Positions 53,229 through 62,700 of a DNA stretch of 64,000 bases are shown piece after piece. Each line of letters opens with the position of its first letter. The first letter of the stretch is position 1. The notes under the pieces were generated by a model. The model was not told the DNA's origin, did not search any database, and was given only the letters and a program-made list of their open reading frames with translations. A program made the position numbers and the translations under genes. The stretch is from Solimonas sp047605265 (GTDB taxonomy: Bacteria > Pseudomonadota > Gammaproteobacteria > Nevskiales > Nevskiaceae), in contig JASGFY010000006.1 of NCBI GenBank assembly GCA_047605265.1, positions 31,456 to 95,455 of the forward strand. Reading direction: 5' to 3'.

Positions 53229-53960
53229 ATGCAGACGCCTGACTATCGCCGCTACGTGCTCGCCCTCGTCGCCGTCTACGCCGTGCTGTGGGCCGTGCTG
53301 GCGATCGCGCCGAACGACCGCCACGACTGGCTGCTCGAAAACGCGCTGGTGCTCGCCTTCGGTCTCGGCCTGTGGGCGTCGCGCAGGGCCTTCGTGTTCT
53401 CGCGCGTCTCGTACACGCTGATCTTCGTCTATCTCTGCCTGCACGCGGTCGGCGCGCACTACACCTATGCCGAAGTGCCGTACGAGAGCGCCTGGCAAAA
53501 GCTCACCGGCCACAGCTTCAACGCGATGCTCGGCTGGGACCGCAACAATTACGACCGCATCGTGCATTTCAGCTACGGCTTTCTGCTCGCGTATCCGCTG
53601 CGCGAAGTGTTCCTGCGCGTCGCCGACGCGCGCGGCTTCTGGGGCTATTTCCTGCCGCTCGACTTCACGCTGTCGACCTCGGCGCTGTACGAGCTGGTCG
53701 AATGGGGCGCGGCTGAAATGTTCGGCGGCGATCTCGGCGCCGCCTATCTCGGCACGCAGGGCGACGTCTGGGACGCGCAGAAGGACATGGCCTGCGCCGG
53801 CCTCGGCGCGCTGCTGGCGATGCTGATCACCGCGGCGCTGAACGCCTGGCTGCAGCGCGACTTCGCGCGCGAATGGAGCGCCAGCCTCAAGGTCAAGGAC
53901 ACGCGGCCGTACGGCGAGAACGAGATCGCGCGCATGCTCCACGAACAGCCCCCGCGCTGA
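53229..53960 (+). CDS. DUF2238 (YjdF-like) membrane protein
   Basis: A 243-residue protein with about six membrane helices. The family signature NAMLGWDRNNYDRIVHFSYGFLLAYPLREV is clear, with YELVEWGAAEMFGGDLGAAYLGTQGDVWDAQKDM in the second half. DUF2238 function is unknown. The cytosolic tail is about 25 residues. Confidence 0.87.
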   Translation: MQTPDYRRYVLALVAVYAVLWAVLAIAPNDRHDWLLENALVLAFGLGLWASRRAFVFSRVSYTLIFVYLCLHAVGAHYTYAEVPYESAWQKLTGHSFNAMLGWDRNNYDRIVHFSYGFLLAYPLREVFLRVADARGFWGYFLPLDFTLSTSALYELVEWGAAEMFGGDLGAAYLGTQGDVWDAQKDMACAGLGALLAMLITAALNAWLQRDFAREWSASLKVKDTRPYGENEIARMLHEQPPR

Positions 53961-54267
53961 CACCGCCGGCCGGCGCTGCGCGCTGCGCATCTATCGCCAA
54001 CGCTGCGCGTCTATCGATCTACGAAAGCGCTATTGGACGGCATCGCGCGCCATTCCTAGATTACATGGGCACGCGCAGTATCCGCCGGCCGCCACGGCCG
54101 ACGGATTTTCGCGCGGCGGCCTGCGTCACCGCCGCGCGATCAGACCCGGGAGTTGTCGAATCGCGTCGTGCCGCCTGTGGACGGGCCAACGGTCGGCGAG
54201 GGCCGTTGGCCTGCTCCACGCGCGTTATGCAGAAGGACGTCTCCACCACCAGGAAACCGAAATACAG
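53961..54267. promoter_or_regulatory. Intergenic region with possible sigma-70 promoter
   Basis: These 307 bp contain a short direct repeat (GCTGCGCATCTATCG / GCTGCGCGTCTATCG near 53983 and 54003). A sigma-70-like pair follows: TTGGAC at 54033 and TAGATT at 54057, spacer 18. The promoter would give a leader of about 200 bases to the gene at 54268. No RNA gene is recognised. Confidence 0.35.
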
Positions 54268-54561
54268 ATGAGCAAGAAAACCGTAGGCATCGTCGTCGTC
54301 GGCATCATCGTCATCGCCGCTGCCGCGTACGCCATCCGCCACAACGGCGCGTCAACCGAAGCCGCCCCCGATGCCGCTGCGGAACCGGCAGCCGCCGGCG
54401 CACCGGCCACCGATCCGTCCGCAGCACCCGATGGCGCACCACAGGCCGATGCCGATGCCGATGCCGCCGCCGCCAGCAGCGCGCCGGCCGAAGCACCGCC
54501 CGCCGACGCCCCCGCCACGCAGCCGGAAACCCCACCGTCGGGCGACACGCCGGCGCACTGA
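54268..54561 (+). CDS. Membrane-anchored Ala/Pro/Asp-rich protein
   Basis: A 97-residue protein. A single N-terminal membrane helix (KTVGIVVVGIIVIAAAAYAI, about 4-23) is followed by about 70 residues almost entirely of Ala, Pro, Asp, Glu, Gly, Thr and Ser. It is probably disordered and periplasmic. No family recognised. Low complexity makes the gene call less certain, but codon use matches its neighbours. Confidence 0.6.
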   Translation: MSKKTVGIVVVGIIVIAAAAYAIRHNGASTEAAPDAAAEPAAAGAPATDPSAAPDGAPQADADADAAAASSAPAEAPPADAPATQPETPPSGDTPAH

Positions 54562-54694
54562 GCGTAGCTGTCGAATCAGGCCCCCTCCCCCCCCGACGCA
54601 CGTCGGGGGAGAGTTTGGCTGCGCGTGCGAGGACCACAGCCGCGCGCCGGAACACCGCCGCGAAACACCGCCGCCGGTTTTTCACGTGTGTTTT

Positions 54695-55573
54695 TCAGCC
54701 GCGCTGGCCGAGCCAGACGCCGGCCGCGGCCAGCGTGAAGCCGAGCGCATCGTGCCAGCCGAAACGCGCGCCGAGCAGCAGCGCCGCGAACAAGGCCGTC
54801 ACCGGCGGCACCAGATAGAACAGCCCCGCCGTGCGTCCGGCCCCGCCATGCCGCAGCAGCCAGAGATAAAGCAGCAGGCCGGCGCAGGAGTTGACGAGGA
54901 TGGCCCACGCCAGACCGCCGTACAGCTCGATGCCAGGGTGCAGTTGCAGACGTTCGAGCCCCCACGCGAACGGCAGCAGCACGATGAGCGACGCGAGCAG
55001 TTGCACGACCAACGCGAGACTCGGATCGAGCGTCGTCGCGTGGCGCTTCTGATAGATCGTGCCGCCACTCAGGAACAGCAGCGCCATCACCATGAAACCG
55101 TAGCCGAGCACCGAACCCGGCGCGTGCAGATCGGGCACGACGACGAACAGCACGCCGATCAGGCCCAGCACGAGACCGACCGCCGCGCCGCGCCGCAAGC
55201 GCTCGCCCAGCAGCAGGGCCGCGCCCAGCGCCGTCGTCAGCGGCATCAGGCCCGTGATCAAACCTGCCGCGGCCGGCGGCACACCCACGCGCAGCGCCGC
55301 GTACGTGAAGCCGAAGAAACCCGCCTGCAACAGCACGCCGGCCACCGCCGCATGCATGAGCATCCGCGCCGACGCCATCGGCGCGCGCCGCCACAGCAGC
55401 CAGAGCGCGATCAGCGCCGCCGAACCACCGAAGCGTACGACCGCCAGCGTGAACGGCCCGCTGCCGCGCAGCGCGAATGCCGCCGCGACGTAGCCGGTGC
55501 TCCACAGAAAAACGAAAGCGAGTCCGCCGGCCATCTGCACACGCGCCGACTGCGGGATTGAAGTCGCCATCAC
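54695..55573 (-). CDS. EamA-family (DMT superfamily) transporter
   Basis: A 292-residue protein with ten predicted helices in two EamA repeats (FVFLWSTGYVAAAFALRGSGPFTLAVVRF, and LEYGG-like LERLQLHPGIELYGGLAWAILVNSC). Members export metabolites such as amino acids. Substrate unknown. An upstream hairpin-rich C/G stretch (54575-54615) lies beyond its stop. Confidence 0.87.
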   Translation of the reverse strand: MMATSIPQSARVQMAGGLAFVFLWSTGYVAAAFALRGSGPFTLAVVRFGGSAALIALWLLWRRAPMASARMLMHAAVAGVLLQAGFFGFTYAALRVGVPPAAAGLITGLMPLTTALGAALLLGERLRRGAAVGLVLGLIGVLFVVVPDLHAPGSVLGYGFMVMALLFLSGGTIYQKRHATTLDPSLALVVQLLASLIVLLPFAWGLERLQLHPGIELYGGLAWAILVNSCAGLLLYLWLLRHGGAGRTAGLFYLVPPVTALFAALLLGARFGWHDALGFTLAAAGVWLGQRG

Positions 55574-55774
55574 CCATCCATGCCCATCGCCATGAACGGC
55601 GACATTGCATTGTAGTCAGCGGCCCGATCCGGCATCCGTCACGTGCGCATGCGAACTGCGGCATCATGCGGCGGCATCTTCCCGACGCGACGAAGCTGCG
55701 CCAAGCCGATCGGCGCATCGATCCGGGCATTCGCGCTCGCCGATCCCGCTCTTCCCGGAAACTCGAACCCTCAC

Positions 55775-56125
55775 ATGAAAGACGCCATCCTGCACAACCC
55801 GCGCTGCTCGAAAAGCCGCGAGACCCTCAAGCTGCTGACCGATCGCGGCATCGATCTGCCGGTCGTGGAATATCTGCAGCAGCCGTTGTCGAAGCACGAA
55901 CTGCGCGAGCTGTGTGCGCTGCTCGGCGTCAGGCCACTGGAGATCGTGCGCACGAAGGAGGCGCTGTTCGGCGAGCTGGGGCTGGCGAAGGACAACGGCT
56001 ACCGCGATGAGCAGTGGCTGGACGTGCTCGCCAGCCATCCGAAGCTGATGGAGCGGCCGATCGTCGTCTATCGCGGCCAGGCGGCGGTCGGGCGACCGCC
56101 GGAGAACGTGCTGCGGCTGCTGTGA
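55775..56125 (+). CDS. ArsC-family reductase, YfgD-like
   Basis: A 116-residue thioredoxin-fold protein. HNPRCSKSRETLKLL holds the single catalytic Cys (Cys11); RPIVVYRGQAAVGRPPENVLRLL is the family C terminus. It may be a glutaredoxin-dependent arsenate reductase, but without arsenic genes nearby the YfgD-type general role is as likely. The start is the ATG at 55775; upstream frame is non-coding. It abuts the convergent DUF2062 gene. Confidence 0.87.
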   Translation: MKDAILHNPRCSKSRETLKLLTDRGIDLPVVEYLQQPLSKHELRELCALLGVRPLEIVRTKEALFGELGLAKDNGYRDEQWLDVLASHPKLMERPIVVYRGQAAVGRPPENVLRLL

Positions 56126-56611
56126 TCAGGTGCGCGCGCCGACGCGGCGCGCGAGGCGGCGCAGCACCGGCCGCAGCGACAGATACAACAGCGCCGCGAC
56201 GAACGGGGCCAGCAGCGCCCAGACGGCGATGCCGCCGAGGGCGACCTTGCCGTAATCGATCACGAACTGCAGCGGATCAGCCTTGAAGCGCGCGGCGAGA
56301 TCGCCGGCCGACAGGAGCGGCACGTGCGCCTGCCGGAACAGCGTTTCGCCGGCGCGATAGAACGGCAGCAGCAGCGCCAGATGCAGCGGCGTCAGCAGAT
56401 AGTTGGCGAGCTGTATCACCGGCTGGTTGAGACGCAGCCGGACCGCCGCGAGCGCGCAGAGGAGCGTCGTCGCGCCGAACACCGGGAACACGCCGAGCGC
56501 GCCGGCGAGCGCCAGCGTCAGCGCGATGCGGTCGGCCGAGATGCCCTGGCGCAGCTGCGCAATGATCGGCTCGAAGAGGCGTCGGCCCCGGCACGGCCGC
56601 GCGGCGTTCAA
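56126..56611 (-). CDS. DUF2062 membrane protein
   Basis: A 161-residue protein with two or three membrane helices. IALTLALAGALGVFPVFGATTLLCALAAVRLRLNQPVIQLANYLLTP is typical DUF2062. Function unknown. Its stop codon abuts the stop of the ArsC-family gene on the other strand. Confidence 0.82.
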   Translation of the reverse strand: MNAARPCRGRRLFEPIIAQLRQGISADRIALTLALAGALGVFPVFGATTLLCALAAVRLRLNQPVIQLANYLLTPLHLALLLPFYRAGETLFRQAHVPLLSAGDLAARFKADPLQFVIDYGKVALGGIAVWALLAPFVAALLYLSLRPVLRRLARRVGART

Positions 56612-56758
56612 ACCGCCCGCCCGCGCCGGAGCCGCACCGCAAAGGGTCTAAGCAAAGAATGCCGGATGGCTTCCGGCGCGTGGCGTTCGCCTCTACTCTG
56701 CCCGCCTGTGTTGCATGGCGGGTCGCCACGCGGCGCCACGCCAGCCGGAGCAGACGGA

Positions 56759-57367
56759 ATGGACATCATCGAAGAACTGGATTGGAAGGGCCCCGTGCTG
56801 GTCGTGCCCGGCCTGCGCGGCAGCGGCGAGTCGCACTGGCAGAGCCGCTGGGAGCGGCGCAACGCGCGGCTGCGCCGCGTCGAGCAGGCCGACTGGAACA
56901 CGCCGGACCTCGACGTCTGGGCACGGCGCATCGTCGAGACCGCGCTCGATCTCGACGGCCCGGCGCTGGTCGTCGCGCACAGCTTCGGCTGCCTCGCGGC
57001 GGTGCGCGCGCAGGCGTTCCAGTCGAGCCTGATCGCCGGCGCCCTGCTCGTCGCCCCGGCCAATCCGGACAAGTTCGGCGCCGCGGCGCGGCTGCCGCGC
57101 GGGCCGCTGCTGTTCCCGAGCACGCTGATCGCCAGCCGCAACGATCCCTGGATGCCGTACGACGATGCCGAGCGCTGGGCGGCGCGCTGGGGCAGCCGCT
57201 TCATCAGCGTCGGCGACTGCGGCCACGTCAACGCCGACTCCGGGCTCGGCGACTGGGAAGACGGCCAGATGCTGCTGGAGGATCTTTGCCGCCGCGTGAA
57301 CCGCACGCCGCGGCGCCTGCCGCCGGGCCCGCCACCGATCGTCGGCCCGCTGCGCTGGGCAGCCTGA
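56759..57367 (+). CDS. RBBP9/YdeN-type alpha/beta hydrolase
   Basis: A 202-residue serine hydrolase. VPGLRGSGESHWQSRWE is the N-terminal signature; the catalytic Ser is in VVAHSFGCLA, the Asp in ASRNDPWMPY and the His in GDCGHVNADSGLGDW. The physiological substrate is unknown. It is convergent with tesA, 13 bp apart. Confidence 0.87.
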   Translation: MDIIEELDWKGPVLVVPGLRGSGESHWQSRWERRNARLRRVEQADWNTPDLDVWARRIVETALDLDGPALVVAHSFGCLAAVRAQAFQSSLIAGALLVAPANPDKFGAAARLPRGPLLFPSTLIASRNDPWMPYDDAERWAARWGSRFISVGDCGHVNADSGLGDWEDGQMLLEDLCRRVNRTPRRLPPGPPPIVGPLRWAA

Positions 57368-57380
57368 ACCGCCGGCGCGC

Positions 57381-58016
57381 TCAAGGACGGGCCAGCGCTT
57401 CGAGCGACGGCCATATCGCATCGAGAATCTTCGGCTCGGCAGCAGCGAGCGGATGGATGCCGTCGTCCTGGAACGCCGCCGGATCGGTCGCGATCGGCGC
57501 GAGCAGGAACGGCACCAGCGGCGCACCGTGCTCGCGGGCGACGAGCGCGAAGCTCGCCGCGAACGGCTCGACATAGTCGGGTCCGTAGTTCGGCGGCAGG
57601 CGCATCTCGAAGATCGCCGGCCGCGCGCCGGCCTGCTTCGCCAGCGCCGCGATCCGGCCCAGGTTGTCGCGCAGCGTGGCGACGGGCAGCGCGCGCAGGC
57701 CGTCGTTGCCGCCGAGTTCGACGAGCACGACGGCCGGCCGGTGCTGCGCGAGCAGCGCCGGCAGCCGCGCGAGGCCGCCCGCTGTGGTCTCGCCGCTGAC
57801 GCTGGCGTTGACGACGCGCGCGCGATAGCCTCGATCGTCGAGGCGCTGCTGCAACAACGCGACCCAGCCGCGCGACTGCGGAATGCCGTAGGCCGCGCTC
57901 AGGCTGTCGCCGAGCACCAGCCACACTGACTCATTGGCCGGCGCAGCAGCCGGCGCCTGCGCGCGGACCGCGGCGGCGGCCAGCAGCACCACGAAAACCA
58001 GGAAGCGTTTGAGCAT
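57381..58016 (-). CDS. tesA: Arylesterase/thioesterase I, SGNH hydrolase
   Basis: A 211-residue periplasmic SGNH hydrolase. Signal peptide MLKRFLVFVVLLAAAAVRAQA; block I LGDSLSAAYG with the catalytic Ser; block III ELGGNDGLR; block V DDGIHPL with the Asp-His pair. TesA cleaves acyl esters and acyl-CoA. Its ATG and that of the divergent ybbA share the tetranucleotide CATG (58014-58017), so no intergenic DNA exists. The tesA-ybbA pairing is as in E. coli. Confidence 0.93.
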   Translation of the reverse strand: MLKRFLVFVVLLAAAAVRAQAPAAAPANESVWLVLGDSLSAAYGIPQSRGWVALLQQRLDDRGYRARVVNASVSGETTAGGLARLPALLAQHRPAVVLVELGGNDGLRALPVATLRDNLGRIAALAKQAGARPAIFEMRLPPNYGPDYVEPFAASFALVAREHGAPLVPFLLAPIATDPAAFQDDGIHPLAAAEPKILDAIWPSLEALARP

Positions 58017-58689
58017 GGCTTCGGACTTCGCCGTTCGCGCAAGAGGAGTGGGCAAGGAGGTTAGCAGCGGCGGCGCGCCGCTGACGATCCTCGACGCGGT
58101 CGATCTCGACGTCGCCGCCGGCGAATCGCTCGCCATCGTCGGCAGCAGCGGCTCCGGCAAGACCACGCTGCTGTCGCTGCTCGCCGGCCTCGATCTGCCG
58201 ACGCGGGGCGAGATCGCGCTCGCCGGCCGGGCGCTGAACGGGCTCGACGAGGACGCGCGCGCCGCGCTGCGCGCCGGCCGCGTCGGCTTCGTGTTCCAGT
58301 CGTTCCAGCTGCTCGCCGGCTTCACCGCGCTGGAGAACGTCATGTTGCCGGCCGAGCTCGCCGGCCTGCCCGACGCGAAGCCGCGCGCGACCGCGGCGCT
58401 CGAGCGCGTCGGCCTGGTCGCGCGCCTCGAACACTATCCGTCGCAGCTGTCCGGCGGCGAGCAACAGCGCGTGGCGCTGGCGCGCGCGTTCTGCGGCGAG
58501 CCGGCGATCCTCTTCGCCGACGAGCCGACCGGCAATCTCGATACCGCGACCGGCGCGCGCGTCATCGAGCTGCTGTTCGAGCTGAACCGCGCGCGCGGCA
58601 CGACGCTGATCCTCGTCACGCACGACGCCGCGCTCGCCGCGCGCTGCACGCGGCGCGTCACGCTCGCCGGCGGGCGCCTGCAGGCATGA
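58015..58689 (+). CDS. ybbA: ABC transporter ATP-binding protein, YbbA-type
   Basis: A 224-residue LolD-like ATPase: Walker A GSSGSGKTT, Q-loop FQSFQLLAGFTALENV, signature LSGGEQQRVALARA, Walker B ILFADEPTGNLD, H-loop THD. With YbbP it forms a MacB/LolCDE-like complex of uncertain substrate. AGGAAG about 10 bases upstream lies inside tesA on the other strand. The permease gene is separated from it by opgC, transcribed the other way. Confidence 0.92.
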   Translation: MASDFAVRARGVGKEVSSGGAPLTILDAVDLDVAAGESLAIVGSSGSGKTTLLSLLAGLDLPTRGEIALAGRALNGLDEDARAALRAGRVGFVFQSFQLLAGFTALENVMLPAELAGLPDAKPRATAALERVGLVARLEHYPSQLSGGEQQRVALARAFCGEPAILFADEPTGNLDTATGARVIELLFELNRARGTTLILVTHDAALAARCTRRVTLAGGRLQA

Positions 58690-58706
58690 CGATGCCGCCG
58701 CGCGCC

Positions 58707-59816
58707 TCAGTCTCTTCCGCGCACGCGCTGCAGGTGATGGCGCCAGGCGGTCGCCAGCATCGCGCCGAACGTGGCGGTCAGCACCAGGCTTTCCTGCCAG
58801 CTGTCGAGCGGCTCGTCGTCGCCGGCGATGATGCCGAGGCTCAACAGCACCAGCAGCAGATGCGTGGCGAACACCGACAGCGAGGCGCGGCCGAGCAGCG
58901 CGAGACAGCGCAGACCGCGGAACAGCGACGGCACCAGCCACGCGGCGCTGACCGCCAGCATCGCGAAATCAAGCACGCGCAGCGGCTGCAGCTGTGCCTT
59001 GCCGAACAGCGTGGTTTCGACGTCGGCGCGCGCCGGCCAGAAACCGCCGACGTCGTGATACCAGGCAAGGAAACCGAGCGCCGCGACCAGCGCCGCCGCG
59101 CGCATCGCCGGTGTCAGCCGCAGCTGGCCTTGCCGCGACGGATCGCGGTTCGCCGCGCCGGCCCAGAGGCCGCCGACCCACAGCAGCTGCCAGGCCCACC
59201 AGTTGAACGCGCCGAGCGCGTGTTCGGGAATTGTCGGCACGTGGATGCCGGTGGCGGCGTTGAAGCCTTCGAGCACCAGCCGGCGGCCGCCGCACTGCGC
59301 GAACAACCAGACCAGGCCGGACAGCACGAGCAGCTTGCGCCAGCCTTCGCGCTGCGCGCCGGCGAGCAGCCAGGGCGTGGCGATCACGAACACCGTGTAC
59401 ATCGGCAGAATGTCGAGCAGCGGCGGCTGGTAGACCAGCAGCGGCGCCGCCCACAGCGCCGTCATCGGCTGCTCGAAGAAGAACGTCAGCAGGCCGTACA
59501 GCGCCGGACGCTGGCCGTAGAAGCCGATCGCGGCGATCACCGTGAACGCGAACGCGAGCAGGCCGAGATGCCAGAGATACAGGCGGCGCGCGCGCAGCAG
59601 CAGGCTCGTGCGCGCCGCGGCGCGCTGGCCGGCCGCGAACTTCGGCGCGTAGATCGCGCCGGTGAGGAAGGCCGACAGGAACACGAAGCCGTCGGCGGCG
59701 GAGACGAAGCCGAAGGCCTGGCTGCTGTACGACGAGAAGCGCGTCGGCAAGTGCGTCAGCGTCATCAGCACCAGCAGCAGGCCGCGCAGGGCATCGAATT
59801 CGAGATGTCGGCGCAT
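58707..59816 (-). CDS. opgC: OpgC-family membrane acyltransferase
   Basis: A 369-residue integral membrane protein with about ten helices: RRHLEFDALRGLLLVLMTLTHLP, SAADGFVFLSAFLTGAIYAPKF, PLLDILPMYTVFVIATPWLL. OpgC succinylates periplasmic glucans. The start is the ATG at 59816; the frame is open far upstream on the minus strand as a shadow of ybbP. No opgG/opgH in the window. Confidence 0.88.
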   Translation of the reverse strand: MRRHLEFDALRGLLLVLMTLTHLPTRFSSYSSQAFGFVSAADGFVFLSAFLTGAIYAPKFAAGQRAAARTSLLLRARRLYLWHLGLLAFAFTVIAAIGFYGQRPALYGLLTFFFEQPMTALWAAPLLVYQPPLLDILPMYTVFVIATPWLLAGAQREGWRKLLVLSGLVWLFAQCGGRRLVLEGFNAATGIHVPTIPEHALGAFNWWAWQLLWVGGLWAGAANRDPSRQGQLRLTPAMRAAALVAALGFLAWYHDVGGFWPARADVETTLFGKAQLQPLRVLDFAMLAVSAAWLVPSLFRGLRCLALLGRASLSVFATHLLLVLLSLGIIAGDDEPLDSWQESLVLTATFGAMLATAWRHHLQRVRGRD

Positions 59817-59908
59817 GCCGGGACCCCAGGGAAAAACGCGGCCACCATACGGAGACCGCGGCCCCTCGACAAGCCACCGGCCGACGATCGCGCGGCGGGA
59901 GCCGCCGC

Positions 59909-62401
59909 ATGAAATCCCTTTCGTTCGCCCTGCGCCGCCTGCGCCGCGGCTGGCGCTCGGGCGAGCTGCTGATCGTGCTGCTGGCGCTGACGATCGCCGT
60001 TGCCGCGAGCGGCTCGGTGCATTTGTTCGCGGCGCGCGTGCAGCAGGCGATTGCCGCACAGAGCGGCGATACGCTCGGCGCCGATCTGGTGTTCAGCGGC
60101 CGCGATCCGCTACCCGCCGATCTGCTCGCGCGCACGCGGGCGCCCGGCCTGCGCGCGCTCGACGTCACGCAATTTTCCAGCGTGGTGTTCGCCGGCGCGG
60201 CCTCGTCGCTGGCGTCGATCAAGGCGGTCGACGACGGCTATCCGCTGCGCGGCGAGCTAGGCCTGGCGCCGCAGCCATTCGGCGAGGCGCGCATCGCGCG
60301 CGGCGCGCCGTCGCGCGGCGAGGCCTGGGTCGACGCGCGGCTGTGGCAGGACCTGCGGCTGTCGCCCGGCGCAACCGTGCAGGCCGGCCGCCTGCAACTG
60401 CGCGTGACGGCGGTCGTCGACAACGAGCCCGATCGCGGCAACGGCTTCGCCGATCTCGCGCCGCGGCTGCTGATCAACGCCGCCGACCTGCCGGCCAGCG
60501 GCCTGCTCGTGCCCGGCAGCCGCGCGCAGCACAGCCGCTACGTCGCCGGCGACCGTGAAGCGCTCGCGCCGCTGCGCACGCTCGACCTACCGCGCGGCGT
60601 GAAGCGCACGACACCGCAGGACGCGCGGCCCGAACTGCGCAACGCGATCGCGCGCGCCGGCCGGTTCCTCGACATCGCCGTGCTCGCCGCGACGCTGCTG
60701 GCCTGCGCCGCCGTCGCGCTGGCGGCGCGCCAGTACGGCGACAAGCTGCGCGACGAGATCGCGCTGCTCAAATGCCTCGGCGCGCGGCGGGTTTTCCTGA
60801 CGCGCGCGCTGCTGCTGCAGCTGCTGTTGCTCGGCCTCGCCGGCGGCGGCGGCGGCGCGGCGCTCGCCTGGCTCGCGCAGGAGGTTCTCGCGCGCGTGCT
60901 CGGCGATCTGATGCAACTGGCGCTGCCGCCGGCGCCGCTGCTGCCGCTGTCCGGCGCCGTGGCGCTGGGCCTGCTCCTGCTGCTCGGTTTCGCCGCGCCG
61001 CCGCTGCTCGCCGCGCGCAACACGCCGCCGCTGCGCGTGTTCCAGCGCACCGACGGCGGCTCGCCGGCGACGCGCGCCGTCACGCTGGCGGCGCTGGCAA
61101 CGGCGGCGGCGCTGCTGTGGTTCGCGACCGGCGACGTCAGGCTCGCCACGTTCGTGCTCGCCGGCAGCGCCGCGACGCTGGCCGCGCTGGCGCTCGCGGC
61201 CTGGCTGCTGGTGCGCGCCTTGACACCGCTGCGCCGGCGCGCCGGTGGCCGCGGCGGCTTCGCCTGGCGCTTCGGCCTTGGCAACATCGCGCGGCGGCGT
61301 GGCGCGACGATCGCGCAGGTCGTTGCGCTCGGCCTGTCGCTGCTCGCGCTGCTGCTGGTTTCGGTCGTGCGCGAGGATCTGCTGTCGAGCTGGCGCAAGA
61401 GGCTGCCGGACGACACGCCGAACCAGTTCCTCATCAACATCCAGATCGAACAGCTCGATGCGCTGAAGGCGTTCTTCGCCACGCACGGCTACGGTGACGT
61501 CGAGCTGTGGCCGATGGCGCGCGGCCGTCTCGTCGCATTGAACGGGAAAGAAGTCACCGCAGAATCGTTCCCCGATCCGGAAACGCAGCGCTGGATCAAC
61601 CGTGATTTCAATCTGTCGTGGAGCAACACGCTGAATCCGGACAACCGCATCACGCAGGGTCAGTGGTGGGGCGAGGCCGGCCAGGGCCGGCCCTGGCTGT
61701 CGGCCGATCAGTACGCGATCGAGCGTCTCCACCTGAAGCTCGGCGACACCCTGACGCTGGACTTCGCCGGCACGCAGCAGACCTTCGCCGTGAAGAATTT
61801 CCGTACGGTCGACTGGGACAGCTTCAAGCCGAACTTCTTCCTGATGGCGCCGGACGGCGCGGTCAGCGACGACGTGCCGCGCCAGTACCTGACGAGCTTC
61901 CATCTGCCGCACGAGCAGCGCGCACTGCTGCGCGAGCTGGTCACGCAGTTCCCCAACATCAGCGTGCTCGACGTCGACGCGCTGATGGCGCAGGTGCGCG
62001 GCATCATCGACCGCATCGTCCGCGCCGTCGAATTCATCTTCCTGTTTACGCTCGCGGCGGGGCTCGCGGTGCTGCTCGCGGCGATCGAAGGCACGCGCGC
62101 CGAGCGCGTGCGCGAGACCGCGCTGCTGCGCACGCTCGGCGCGCGCAGCGGCCTGATCGCGCGCGGCCTCGTCGCCGAATATCTGGTACTCGGCGCGCTC
62201 GCTGGCGGGGTCGCGGCGCTCGCCGCGCAGACGCTGGCGTGGACGCTCGCCGCGCAGGTCTTCCACATCGCCTACGGTCCGCGGCCGCTGCTGTGGCTGA
62301 TCGGCATGCTCGCCGGCGCGCTGATCGTCGGCCTGTTCGGCTGGCTGTCGCTGCGCTCGACGCTGCGCACGCCGCCGAGCGTAGTGCTCAGGCAGGTCTG
62401 A
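59909..62401 (+). CDS. ybbP: ABC transporter permease, YbbP-type FtsX protein
   Basis: An 830-residue permease. One N-terminal helix (SGELLIVLLALTIAVAASGSVHLFA), a periplasmic domain, FtsX helices (LAATLLACAAVALAARQYGDKLRDEIALLKCLGARR), a second periplasmic domain (about 490-700) and final helices (FIFLFTLAAGLAVLLAAIEGTRAERVRETALLRTLGARSG). It is the YbbA partner. The arrangement matches YbbP of about 800 residues, though opgC intervenes. Confidence 0.92.
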   Translation: MKSLSFALRRLRRGWRSGELLIVLLALTIAVAASGSVHLFAARVQQAIAAQSGDTLGADLVFSGRDPLPADLLARTRAPGLRALDVTQFSSVVFAGAASSLASIKAVDDGYPLRGELGLAPQPFGEARIARGAPSRGEAWVDARLWQDLRLSPGATVQAGRLQLRVTAVVDNEPDRGNGFADLAPRLLINAADLPASGLLVPGSRAQHSRYVAGDREALAPLRTLDLPRGVKRTTPQDARPELRNAIARAGRFLDIAVLAATLLACAAVALAARQYGDKLRDEIALLKCLGARRVFLTRALLLQLLLLGLAGGGGGAALAWLAQEVLARVLGDLMQLALPPAPLLPLSGAVALGLLLLLGFAAPPLLAARNTPPLRVFQRTDGGSPATRAVTLAALATAAALLWFATGDVRLATFVLAGSAATLAALALAAWLLVRALTPLRRRAGGRGGFAWRFGLGNIARRRGATIAQVVALGLSLLALLLVSVVREDLLSSWRKRLPDDTPNQFLINIQIEQLDALKAFFATHGYGDVELWPMARGRLVALNGKEVTAESFPDPETQRWINRDFNLSWSNTLNPDNRITQGQWWGEAGQGRPWLSADQYAIERLHLKLGDTLTLDFAGTQQTFAVKNFRTVDWDSFKPNFFLMAPDGAVSDDVPRQYLTSFHLPHEQRALLRELVTQFPNISVLDVDALMAQVRGIIDRIVRAVEFIFLFTLAAGLAVLLAAIEGTRAERVRETALLRTLGARSGLIARGLVAEYLVLGALAGGVAALAAQTLAWTLAAQVFHIAYGPRPLLWLIGMLAGALIVGLFGWLSLRSTLRTPPSVVLRQV

Positions 62402-62404
62402 GCA

Positions 62405-62527
62405 TCAGCGCGCCTCGCGCTGCGCGAAGACTTCACCGGCGACGGTCAGCGTATTGGCAACGGCCGCGCCGCCGGCATAGAACATCAGCTGCAACAGCGT
62501 CTCGGTGATCTGCTCGCGCGTCCGCAT
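62405..62527 (-). pseudogene. Carboxymuconolactone decarboxylase-family remnant
   Basis: 40 codons, MRTREQITETLLQLMFYAGGAAVANTLTVAGEVF..., match only the C-terminal helix pair of a CMD/AhpD-type protein (about 120 residues when complete). The CxxC part is missing. There is no ribosome site at the ATG, so it is read as a remnant that starts in unrelated sequence. Confidence 0.65.
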
Positions 62528-62700
62528 CGATGTACGCGCGCCGCCGCGGCAGGGCGTGGGCCCCATGCAAACGGCAGCAATGCCGGCGAGCTCCCGCGCG
62601 GCGCGCTGGCCGGACTGGGTATTTTCCCGCCAGCGCTTTCGGTCGTTTAGAATTGCGGCCCCATTTGCGGTACCGCCCGTTCTTTTCCGGAGTTGTCCAC

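Noticed and set aside
58707..60059. opgC starting far upstream inside the ybbP region
   Set aside because: The family N terminus (RRHLEFDALRG) begins at 59816; the extension is antisense to ybbP and not membrane-like.
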